NCBI GenBank assembly: GCA_002383165.1
Contig: DFXK01000011.1
Span: forward strand, 9,718-14,788
DNA: 5,071 nt
Source: Flavobacteriales bacterium UBA4110
GTDB taxonomy: Bacteria > Bacteroidota > Bacteroidia > Flavobacteriales > Weeksellaceae
Direction: 5' to 3'
Part shown: piece after piece, positions 1 through 5,071 of the stretch
Numbering within the stretch: the stretch's first letter is position 1
How the letters are laid out: each line of letters opens with the position of its first letter
Notes under the pieces: generated by a model
The model's database searches: none
Seen by the model: the letters and a program-made list of their open reading frames with translations, nothing else
What the model was told of the DNA's origin: nothing
Translations under genes and position numbers: made by a program

Positions 1-1552
1 GTTGTTTTTGTCCACCGGAAAGTTTGTTTCCATCGTCTCCAATATTTGTATCATAACCTTCTGGGAGACTTTCTATGAATTGATGGGCATTGGCAATTTT
101 CGAAGCTTCGATAATTTCTTCTCTCGTTGCATTCTCTTTGCCCATTGCAATGTTGTTGTAAACTGTATCATTGAAAAGAACAGATTCCTGCGTTACCATT
201 CCCAGAAGCGAGCGATAATCTTTTAAATTAAGATTTTTGATATTCTCTCCATCAATTTCGATACTGCCTTCGGTTACATCATAGAAACGTGTCAGAAGGT
301 TGGCAATCGTTGTTTTTCCACTTCCACTTTGTCCAACCAATGCAACCGTTTTTCCTTTCGGAATTTTAAGTTCGAAATTTTTAATAATTGTTCTGTCCTG
401 ATTATAGTAGAAACCAACATCTTTGAAATTAATTTCAGACTTCAAATCGTGGATTGGAACTGGATTAGCAATCTCATCTACTCGTACATCAGCATCCAAA
501 ATTTCCATTACTCTTACCAAAGAAGCTTCTGCTTTCTGCACATTAGAAATGGATGATGACAAACTTTTGATTGGAGGAAGAATTTGGAAAAATATACCTA
601 AGAAAACCAAGAAATCTTCTGGACGAATACTTTGATTCACGATGATTTCTTTCCCTCCGTACCAAGTGATAATCAAGAAAGTAACAGCGCCAAGAAACTC
701 ACTCATCGGCGAAGCTAATTCTTTTTTACGACCAAGACTTACGGCATTACTAATCCATTTTGACATTGAATTGGTAAATCTGTTACTCAATAATTTTTCT
801 GCATTGAAGATTTTGATGATTTTAGAAGACTTCAAAGTTTCATCAACAATAGAAAAGATATTTCCCAATTCGTGTTGAGCTTCGTGAGAATCTTTTTTAA
901 GGCTTTTTCCAATTAACGAAATCATTGTTCCCATTATTGGCAGAACTATCAAACTAAATAAAGTTAGTTGAGGACTTAAATAAAATAATGTCACCAAAGT
1001 ACCGATTAACATAAAAGGCGAGTTGATAAGATCCACCAAACTACCTAAAATATTATTCTCAACTTCACCAACATCATTCGACATTCTGGACATCATATCG
1101 CCTTTTCTCTGTTCTGTAAAAAAGGAAACAGGCAAAGCCAGAACTTTGTTGTACATGGCACTTCTCAAATCTTTGGTAACGCCCACTCTGTAAAAAATCA
1201 AAAGATAGGCTCCAAAATATCGGAAAATATTTCTCAATAAAAATGTAAATGCCGTTATGACACAAAGCCAAGCCAAAACCGTCAAAGCACCTCTTTCATT
1301 AACTTCTGATTGTATAAAGTAATAAGAATATTCTTTGACATAGCCGAAGAAATTGGTGATATCGCCGTCGTAGACTGGTTTTACAATATTGGCGTCCATT
1401 TTCACACTTCCGAACAACATACCTAAAACCGGTAAAATGGTTCCTAAAGATGCAATTTGAAATACAGAATACAGAATATTAAAAAATAAACTGGCGTAGA
1501 TATATTTTTGATGCGGACTGGCAAATTTTAGAATTCGTCGATATAAATTCAT
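1..1552 (-). CDS. ABC exporter, fused permease/ATPase (MsbA-like), C-terminus cut off by window edge
   Basis: Half-transporter of the type-IV ABC exporter fold, which dimerises in the inner membrane and uses ATP to flip or export a hydrophobic substrate. MsbA relatives move lipid A-core; the substrate here is not shown by sequence. Reading leftwards from the ATG at 1552-1550 gives 517 uninterrupted codons. Residues 1-330 are the permease, with hydrophobic segments near 17-45, 90-120, 171-193, 195-215, 285-300 and 312-328. The ATPase domain starts near 373. It has an A-loop aromatic (FYYN, 381-384), Walker A GQSGSGKTT (407-415, K413), Q-loop Q455 in VTQES, and signature LSGGQKQ (511-517). Walker B, D-loop and the switch histidine lie beyond the left edge, so this is a window truncation and not evidence of a pseudogene. 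The start is preceded by an A/T-rich stretch without Shine-Dalgarno, normal for Bacteroidota. It lies 56 bases after the M28 gene in the same direction and may be co-transcribed. The family call is secure; MsbA orthology is only likely. Confidence 0.93.
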   Translation of the reverse strand, partial: MNLYRRILKFASPHQKYIYASLFFNILYSVFQIASLGTILPVLGMLFGSVKMDANIVKPVYDGDITNFFGYVKEYSYYFIQSEVNERGALTVLAWLCVITAFTFLLRNIFRYFGAYLLIFYRVGVTKDLRSAMYNKVLALPVSFFTEQRKGDMMSRMSNDVGEVENNILGSLVDLINSPFMLIGTLVTLFYLSPQLTLFSLIVLPIMGTMISLIGKSLKKDSHEAQHELGNIFSIVDETLKSSKIIKIFNAEKLLSNRFTNSMSKWISNAVSLGRKKELASPMSEFLGAVTFLIITWYGGKEIIVNQSIRPEDFLVFLGIFFQILPPIKSLSSSISNVQKAEASLVRVMEILDADVRVDEIANPVPIHDLKSEINFKDVGFYYNQDRTIIKNFELKIPKGKTVALVGQSGSGKTTIANLLTRFYDVTEGSIEIDGENIKNLNLKDYRSLLGMVTQESVLFNDTVYNNIAMGKENATREEIIEASKIANAHQFIESLPEGYDTNIGDDGNKLSGGQKQ

Positions 1553-1569
1553 TGAAAAAAATTGAAATG

Positions 1570-1577
1570 CGAAATTA
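1570..1577 (-). promoter_or_regulatory. Possible -7 element for the ABC exporter gene
   Basis: On the minus strand this reads TAATTTCG, one base off the Bacteroidota -7 consensus TAnnTTTG, and lies 17 bases before the exporter ATG, which would give a very short leader. The best -33 candidate (CTTG at 1605-1602) is 24 bases away, too far and imperfect. The exporter may simply be transcribed from the peptidase gene upstream, as no terminator is visible between them. Confidence 0.25.
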
Positions 1578-1608
1578 CGGAAAATAAATAGTTTACTTTA
1601 TCAAGACG

Positions 1609-2535
1609 TTAGAAATCGTATTTTACTTTATCATTATACTTTGGCTGGAAATTTTTTGTGTTCAATTTTTCAATCGTCTTCGCAAAATTATTGATGATGT
1701 TCGTCAAATTATCAGCATCAACAATACTAATATCATCATTCACCGCGTGATAATGCGTTGCTTTGTTCATATCAACAGTCGAAATAGAATGGGCTATGAT
1801 TTTCTTTTTAGCGAAATTCACATTATCTGACCTGTAAAATAATTGCTGACCTACATAAGGGTCTGGATAAACTTTCAATCCGTTAACTGCGTTGGCATTA
1901 ATCAATTCATCAAAATCAGAAAACTCGTCGCCAGTCATAAAAACTGCATTTTTTCCGAACTGAGATTCTGTAGCTAGCATTTCGAAATTGAAAAGCGCTT
2001 TGATATTATTGAAAACAGGATTCAAGTTTTGATTTTCTGATAAAGCTTTGGAGCCAACCAACCCAATCTCTTCCGCATTGAAAGCCATAAAAACCATCGA
2101 AAAATCTGTTTTTTTATCTTTAAAATAATCTGCCAAACCAATCACGGTCGCAACACCACTTGCATCATCATCTGCGCCGTTGTAGATATTATCGTCTTCT
2201 TTATTATTCGTTCCGATGTGATCAAAATGAGCCGAATAAGCTAAACTTTGCTGTGATTTTCCTTTTTTGATACCACAAACATTGTAACCTTTCTTTCCTT
2301 TGTATTCAAAAGGAACCAAATAAGAATCTCCAAAACAGTAATCCAAATTATTTTTTTTGAATTCCGAAGCGATGTATTCTGCAGCTTTATCATTCTCTGC
2401 CATTCCGAATTTTCTGCCTTTCATTTCGTCTGAAGCTAAAGTTGAAACAATGTTTACAATTCTTTCTTTGGAAATATCCTGGGCAAAAGAAAATATTGAT
2501 TGAGCAATTAAAACTATGGAGATTGCTTTTTTCAT
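1609..2535 (-). CDS. Secreted M28-family zinc metallopeptidase (aminopeptidase-like)
   Basis: Predicted exported peptidase of 308 residues with a two-zinc M28 catalytic domain; many relatives are aminopeptidases, but the substrate is unknown. I chose the ATG at 2535-2533 because it begins a clean signal peptide (MKKAISIVLIAQSIFSFA, probable cut before Q19). An in-frame ATG 12 codons upstream would put extra residues before that signal. There is no lipobox cysteine, so the product is probably periplasmic or secreted. Expected metal and catalytic residues by motif: H103 in AHFDH, D123 in GADDDASG, E155/E156 in NAEEIG, E185 in NFEM (often Asp in the family) and H263 in HYHAVNDD. The SDN tripeptide at 237-239 corresponds to the common SDH segment. 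The chain has no clear extra domain and ends KYDF. It follows the DUF4293 terminator, so it probably has its own promoter, and it precedes the ABC exporter by 56 bases. Family assignment is strong, specificity unknown. Confidence 0.93.
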   Translation of the reverse strand: MKKAISIVLIAQSIFSFAQDISKERIVNIVSTLASDEMKGRKFGMAENDKAAEYIASEFKKNNLDYCFGDSYLVPFEYKGKKGYNVCGIKKGKSQQSLAYSAHFDHIGTNNKEDDNIYNGADDDASGVATVIGLADYFKDKKTDFSMVFMAFNAEEIGLVGSKALSENQNLNPVFNNIKALFNFEMLATESQFGKNAVFMTGDEFSDFDELINANAVNGLKVYPDPYVGQQLFYRSDNVNFAKKKIIAHSISTVDMNKATHYHAVNDDISIVDADNLTNIINNFAKTIEKLNTKNFQPKYNDKVKYDF

Positions 2536-2556
2536 AGTTAGATTTATTGATTTTAA

Positions 2557-2597
2557 AATTATAAGTATCAAGAAGTTGTTTTTTGTTACTTATAATT
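2557..2597. repeat. Perfect 11-bp inverted repeat upstream of the M28 peptidase gene
   Basis: AATTATAAGTA (2557-2567) and TACTTATAATT (2587-2597) are exact reverse complements separated by 19 bases, with arm centres 30 bases apart. The repeat lies between the DUF4293 terminator and the peptidase ATG at 2535, where the peptidase promoter should be. It could be an operator for a dimeric regulator or a hairpin in the leader RNA. The left arm overlaps the only weak -7-like sequence here (TAATTTTA on the minus strand, 2561-2554), for which I found no matching -33 box. The arms are pure in A/T apart from one G/C pair, so chance must be considered. Confidence 0.45.
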
Positions 2598-2605
2598 GTG
2601 GATAA
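2597..2605 (-). promoter_or_regulatory. DnaA-box consensus match
   Basis: The minus strand reads TTATCCACA, an exact match to the classical high-affinity DnaA box. It adjoins the right arm of the 11-bp inverted repeat upstream of the peptidase gene. A lone 9-mer match could be chance, and no cluster of boxes or AT-rich unwinding element is visible, so this is a sequence match and not a demonstrated binding site. Confidence 0.3.
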
Positions 2606-2617
2606 ATAAATATCTTG

Positions 2618-2651
2618 AAAATAAAAAACAGCCTCCAAAAAGGAAGCTGTT
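2618..2651 (-). terminator. Intrinsic terminator of the DUF4293 gene
   Basis: Reading leftwards, the transcript would form AACAGCUUCC - UUUUU - GGAGGCUGUU (arms 2651-2642 and 2636-2627), a 10-bp stem with a single U-G wobble and a 5-base loop, followed at once by UUUUAUUUU. It begins 25 bases after the DUF4293 stop codon. On the plus strand the stem has a C-A mismatch and no following T-run, so it should act only on leftward transcription. It separates DUF4293 from the peptidase-exporter pair. Confidence 0.85.
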
Positions 2652-2676
2652 CTCACTCAAAAAAATCGTCGTAAGC

Positions 2677-3066
2677 CTATCGAAGTCTGTCTACAGATTT
2701 TACGAGCCTCTCATCTTTTCTGATGTAAACATTTGCCAAAAGCAGACATATCACCGAAATAAATGGAAAAATTGGCTCAATACCCTTCTCAGGAAACTGA
2801 ATTCCTCCGGATAAATTTAGTAACCAGTAAATCAAAAGACCAACCAACAAAGCGTTTATAATAAGGCTGATGTTGTTCAGCAGTATTTGTCTTTTTCTAT
2901 TTTTGAAACTAAAAATACTTAGCAATCCTGCCAATACCAATATAACAGTAGAAACATTGATTGTCAATTTACCACCCAAAATATCAAAATCCTGCCCTGT
3001 AAGATTGAGGAACACTGCTCCTAAAACAGCTAAGATAATCCAAATGGTTTGTATTCTTTGTAACAT
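2677..3066 (-). CDS. DUF4293 family integral membrane protein
   Basis: Small inner-membrane protein of 129 residues and unknown function. It shows the family's hallmarks: an N-terminus starting MLQRIQT, four hydrophobic helices (about 7-23, 37-54, 65-84 and 98-115), a basic loop FKNRKRQ at 54-60, and a C-terminal tail RKDERLVKSVDRLR (116-129). From memory of the family, members are confined to Bacteroidota, are about this length, and commonly sit next to rho. The ATG at 3066-3064 is the only start giving the conserved N-terminus; no Shine-Dalgarno precedes it. The gene is divergent from rho and shares the symmetric promoter region with it, and it ends at its own intrinsic terminator. I see no catalytic motif and propose no activity. 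Odd numbers of acidic and basic residues are not informative about topology, though the positive 54-60 loop suggests that this loop is cytoplasmic. Confidence 0.88.
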   Translation of the reverse strand: MLQRIQTIWIILAVLGAVFLNLTGQDFDILGGKLTINVSTVILVLAGLLSIFSFKNRKRQILLNNISLIINALLVGLLIYWLLNLSGGIQFPEKGIEPIFPFISVICLLLANVYIRKDERLVKSVDRLR

Positions 3067-3107
3067 ATTTATTATAAATCTTTTATAAAAAAGCTTAAAA
3101 TAGATTG

Positions 3108-3138
3108 CAAAAATAAAATAATTTTTGTGTAATTCAAA
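3108..3138 (-). promoter_or_regulatory. Bacteroidota-type promoter for the DUF4293 gene
   Basis: On the minus strand a -33 TTTG (3138-3135) is followed after 19 bases by TATTTTTG (3115-3108), matching the -7 consensus TAnnTTTG exactly. Transcription would start near 3102, giving a leader of roughly 36 bases before the ATG at 3066. It overlaps the rho promoter: each promoter's -33 box lies in the other's spacer. Confidence 0.68.
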
Positions 3139-3143
3139 AATTA
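3119..3143. repeat. 9-bp inverted repeat on the axis of the divergent promoters
   Basis: TAATTTTTG (3119-3127) and CAAAAATTA (3135-3143) are perfect reverse complements around a 7-base centre. The inner ends of the arms are the two -33 TTTG boxes. The dyad axis is position 3131, and the two -7 boxes (3108-3115 and 3147-3154) are placed exactly symmetrically about it. A further CAAAAAT at 3108-3114 repeats the arm sequence. Confidence 0.6.
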
Positions 3144-3154
3144 ATGTAGATTTG
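3124..3154 (+). promoter_or_regulatory. Bacteroidota-type promoter for rho
   Basis: A -33 TTTG (3124-3127) is followed after 19 bases by TAGATTTG (3147-3154), an exact TAnnTTTG -7 box; the downstream GCAT is also common after such boxes. Transcription would start near 3160, leaving a leader of about 80 bases before the rho ATG at 3241. It is interleaved with the leftward DUF4293 promoter, so both are unlikely to be occupied at once. Confidence 0.72.
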
Positions 3155-3175
3155 CATTGTAATCACTCAATTAAA

Positions 3176-3199
3176 AATGATAACCTCCTGGTTTTCATT
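3176..3199 (+). promoter_or_regulatory. Hairpin and possible upstream reading frame in the rho leader
   Basis: AATGATAACC (3176-3185) and GGTTTTCATT (3190-3199) pair over 10 bases with one T-T mismatch around a TCCT loop. No T-run follows, so this is not an intrinsic terminator. The left arm includes an ATG at 3177 that opens a 13-codon frame (MITSWFSFLLIHK) ending in TAA at 3216-3218, 22 bases before the rho start. It begins about 17 bases after the predicted transcript start and has an A-rich approach (TTAAAAATG), which suits Bacteroidota initiation better than the sequence before the rho ATG. A role in controlling rho translation is inference; a frame this short arises easily by chance. 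Confidence 0.35.
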
Positions 3200-3204
3200 C
3201 TTAC

Positions 3205-3213
3205 TTATACACA
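3205..3213 (+). promoter_or_regulatory. DnaA-box-like sequence in the rho leader
   Basis: TTATACACA fits the relaxed DnaA-box consensus TTATnCACA. It is downstream of the rho promoter, inside the leader. It is the second such match in this window, the other being at 2597-2605. Isolated and in AT-rich DNA, it may be fortuitous. Confidence 0.18.
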
Positions 3214-3240
3214 AATAAAAATTACTTTTTACGTATTTAT

Positions 3241-5025
3241 ATGTTTAACATTGAAACGCTACGGTCAAAATCCGATGAGGAATTGGCTCAACTTTCTAAA
3301 GATTTAGGCGTTAAATTGGCAAGAAAAAGCTCTCCGGAAGACACTGTTTTCGCAATTCTGGACTATCAGGCTTCTAATCCAAAAATCATTAAAGATTATC
3401 TTAACGCTACTCAAGAGAATATGACGAAAAAAACAGAAGAGAATTCTACGGAAAACGCAGCTCCTGTGAAGAAAAGAGGCAGGAAACCAGCAGAGAAACC
3501 GAAAGAAGAAAAGTCAGTTCCAGCAGAAACTTCTGTTATCACTGTCACAGAGGAAGCTCCAGCAGCGGTTGTGAAAGAAGAAAAAGTTACTGAGGATGCT
3601 ATACCTCAAAATCCTGCAAAGAAAAAACAAAGAGCACGAATCAGCCAAGAGAAAACAGAAGATAACAATACTGACACGCCTCAAGCTGAAACTTCGCAAG
3701 TTGAAGAAAAAACTGAGCATTCAAGACCAAAAAATCAGAATCAGCAGCAGAATAATCAACAACAAAAGGCTAATCCAAATAAAGGTCAGCAAAAGACGCA
3801 GAGACCACAGCAGCAGCAAGCAAATCAGCCTCAACACAATCATTCGCAACAAAATACTCAACCTACCGAAACCCAGCAGCCAACTGAAGCTCCAAAGAAG
3901 GAATTCAACTTTGATGGCATTGTAACGATAGAAGGTGTTTTGGAAATTCTACCGGATAACTACGGATTTCTACGTTCTTCAGATTTCAGTTATATTTCTT
4001 CACCGGATGATGTTTATGTTTCTACCAATCAGATCAGAAATTACGGACTGAAAACAGGTGACACTGTAAAAGGAATCGTTAGACTCCCGAAAGAAGGTGA
4101 AAAATATTTTTCGCTTCTAAAACCAACCGAAGTAAACGGTCGAGATCTTGCTTTTATAAAAGATCGTGTTGCTTTCGAATATCTTACACCACTTTTTCCT
4201 CAGGAAAAATTCAATTTGGCAGGTAAAAACTCTACACTTTCTACTAGGATCGTAGATTTATTTGCACCAATCGGAAAAGGACAAAGAGCAATGATTGTTG
4301 CACAACCGAAAACCGGTAAAACAATTTTACTAAAAGATATCGCTAACGCTATTTCTGCCAATCATCCGGAAGCTTACATGATGGTTCTTCTAATCGATGA
4401 AAGACCAGAGGAAGTTACAGATATGCAAAGAAGTGTGAATGCGGAAGTAATTGCTTCTACATTTGATGAAGCAGCAGATAAGCACGTCAAAGTGGCAAAT
4501 TTGGTTTTATCAAAAGCGCAAAGAATGGTAGAATGTGGTCACGATGTTGTGATTCTTTTGGATTCTATCACGCGTTTGGCAAGAGCTTACAACACTGTAA
4601 CGCCGGCTTCTGGAAAAATTCTTTCCGGAGGTGTGGATGCAAACGCTCTTCACAGACCTAAACGTTTCTTCGGAGCAGCTAGAAAAATCGAAAATGGAGG
4701 TTCTTTGACAATTATCGCAACTGCTTTGATTGATACAGGTTCCAAAATGGACGAAGTAATCTTCGAAGAGTTTAAAGGAACGGGAAATATGGAACTGCAA
4801 CTGGACAGAAGAATTGCCAACAAACGTATCTATCCAGCTGTGGATTTGGTATCCTCTAGTACCAGAAGAGATGACCTTCTGCAGGATGAAGCCACCCAAC
4901 AACGGATGTGGATTATGAGAAAATATCTCGCAGATATGAATCCTTTGGAAGCAATGGAATTTGTTCAGAAACAAATGCAGGGAACGCGGAATAATGAAGA
5001 GTTCCTGATGTCTATGAACAGATAA
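3241..5025 (+). CDS. rho: Transcription termination factor Rho with long disordered N-terminal insert
   Basis: Hexameric RNA-dependent ATPase/translocase that releases RNA polymerase from untranslated transcripts. It has 594 residues against 419 in E. coli; the extra length lies between the N-terminal helical domain (about 1-55) and the RNA-binding domain. Residues about 60-222 are low-complexity: K/E/P/A-rich to 160, then Q/N-rich. The OB-fold primary RNA site spans about 223-300 (NYGFLRSSDFSYIS at 240-253). The ATPase core follows from about 335: Walker A AQPKTGKT (354-361, K360), catalytic E387 in IDERPEE, Walker B VVILLD (436-441, D441), Q-loop around K459, R-loop K502 in TGSKMDE, and arginines R529 and R542. 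These align without gaps to E. coli K184, E211, D265, K283, K326, R353 and R366, so the enzyme should be active. The ATG at 3241 gives the expected N-terminus; no Shine-Dalgarno precedes it. It has its own promoter, shared back-to-back with DUF4293, and a hairpin follows the stop. Confidence 0.98.
   Translation: MFNIETLRSKSDEELAQLSKDLGVKLARKSSPEDTVFAILDYQASNPKIIKDYLNATQENMTKKTEENSTENAAPVKKRGRKPAEKPKEEKSVPAETSVITVTEEAPAAVVKEEKVTEDAIPQNPAKKKQRARISQEKTEDNNTDTPQAETSQVEEKTEHSRPKNQNQQQNNQQQKANPNKGQQKTQRPQQQQANQPQHNHSQQNTQPTETQQPTEAPKKEFNFDGIVTIEGVLEILPDNYGFLRSSDFSYISSPDDVYVSTNQIRNYGLKTGDTVKGIVRLPKEGEKYFSLLKPTEVNGRDLAFIKDRVAFEYLTPLFPQEKFNLAGKNSTLSTRIVDLFAPIGKGQRAMIVAQPKTGKTILLKDIANAISANHPEAYMMVLLIDERPEEVTDMQRSVNAEVIASTFDEAADKHVKVANLVLSKAQRMVECGHDVVILLDSITRLARAYNTVTPASGKILSGGVDANALHRPKRFFGAARKIENGGSLTIIATALIDTGSKMDEVIFEEFKGTGNMELQLDRRIANKRIYPAVDLVSSSTRRDDLLQDEATQQRMWIMRKYLADMNPLEAMEFVQKQMQGTRNNEEFLMSMNR
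3730..3879 (+). repeat. Q/N-rich low-complexity tract within rho (CAG/CAA codon runs)
   Basis: Codes for Rho residues 164-213. In residues 161-214 I count 21 Gln and 9 Asn out of 54, with no Asp or Glu from 161 to 209, so the segment is polar and net basic. The DNA has short runs of CAG and CAA codons, notably near 3742-3750 and 3808-3819. The two codons are mixed, so this is not one long pure trinucleotide repeat. Such Q/N-rich stretches are prion-like in composition. Confidence 0.8.
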
Positions 5026-5040
5026 TTTTTCTTATTAAAT

Positions 5041-5069
5041 AAAAAAGCTCGGCTCGCAATTGCGAGCCG
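5041..5069. terminator. Palindromic hairpin after rho, probable (bidirectional) terminator
   Basis: CGGCTCGC-AATT-GCGAGCCG (5050-5069) is a perfect palindrome with at least an 8-bp GC-rich stem, beginning 24 bases after the rho stop. It is preceded by six A residues and AGCT on the left, so a leftward transcript would show stem then AGCUUUUUU, a good terminator for a convergent gene outside the window. Whether a T-run follows for rho itself is hidden, because the sequence ends two bases after the stem. Confidence 0.65.
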
Positions 5070-5071
5070 TA

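Noticed and set aside
313..325. DnaA-box-like TTTTTCCACT near 315
   Set aside because: It has mismatches to the consensus and encodes part of the Walker A motif of the ABC exporter, which explains the sequence.
2..635. Several 70-75 codon plus-strand frames
   Set aside because: They are antisense to the ABC exporter ATPase and linker regions, whose motifs are clear on the minus strand.
2536..2571. An upstream in-frame ATG that would lengthen the M28 peptidase by 12 residues
   Set aside because: It would place MILIILKSINLT before a textbook lysine-initiated signal peptide. The internal ATG at 2535 fits an exported enzyme much better.
3170..3195. A perfect AGGAGG Shine-Dalgarno-like sequence on the minus strand opposite the rho leader
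   Set aside because: No start codon lies at a suitable distance and no minus-strand gene follows it. It is the complement of the CCTCC in the leader hairpin loop region, and Bacteroidota rarely use Shine-Dalgarno sequences.
3125..3307. A 60-codon plus-strand frame crossing the rho start
   Set aside because: It begins inside the promoter, before the predicted transcript start, runs out of frame into rho, and has no recognisable features.
3730..3879. CRISPR-like or minisatellite array
   Set aside because: There are no regularly spaced repeats with unique spacers. The periodicity is just glutamine and asparagine codons within rho.
3596..3925. A 109-codon plus-strand frame overlapping the Rho insert
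   Set aside because: It is the shifted-frame reading of the Q/N/K/E-rich insert, giving a K/R/I/L-rich artefact. The rho frame is unambiguous.
4510..4974. A 154-codon open frame on the strand opposite rho
   Set aside because: It lies wholly inside the conserved Rho ATPase core. Its product, rich in Cys, His, Ser and Phe, looks like antisense translation of a real gene and matches no family I recognise.
5050..5069. The 20-base palindrome after rho as a recombination or attachment site
   Set aside because: Its position just after a stop codon, GC-rich stem and adjoining A/T tract are those of a terminator, and no integrase or mobile gene is nearby.

Overview
The window is AT-rich bacterial DNA and most likely comes from a member of Flavobacteriia, with a Chryseobacterium/Elizabethkingia-type relative the best guess. 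Three things point there. The Rho protein carries a long Q/N/K/E-rich insert typical of Bacteroidota. A DUF4293 membrane protein is present. The promoters fit the Bacteroidota TTTG / TAnnTTTG consensus, and no start codon has a Shine-Dalgarno sequence. Genus and species cannot be fixed from the sequence alone.

Layout: the left two thirds read leftwards. From right to left they are a four-helix DUF4293 membrane protein (3066-2677) closed by an intrinsic terminator (2651-2618), a secreted M28-family metallopeptidase (2535-1609), and, 56 bases further on, an MsbA-type ABC exporter (from 1552). The exporter runs off the left edge just after its LSGGQ signature. The right third reads rightwards and holds the complete rho gene (3241-5025), followed at the window edge by a GC-rich palindromic hairpin that looks like a terminator.

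The most notable regulatory structure is the 174-base gap between DUF4293 and rho. Two good -33/-7 promoters face away from each other, each with a 19-base spacer. They are interleaved around one dyad axis at position 3131, and their -33 boxes lie inside a perfect 9-bp inverted repeat. The rho transcript then has a leader of about 80 bases with a small hairpin overlapping a possible 13-codon upstream reading frame, a plausible site for post-transcriptional control of Rho.

Functionally this is mostly core-genome material: transcription termination (Rho), envelope export (ABC transporter) and periplasmic proteolysis (M28). I see no mobile element, CRISPR array, tRNA or rRNA, and no clearly novel multi-gene system. 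The points of interest are the symmetric divergent promoter, the rho leader, the disordered Rho insert, and a dyad plus DnaA-box-like site upstream of the peptidase gene.
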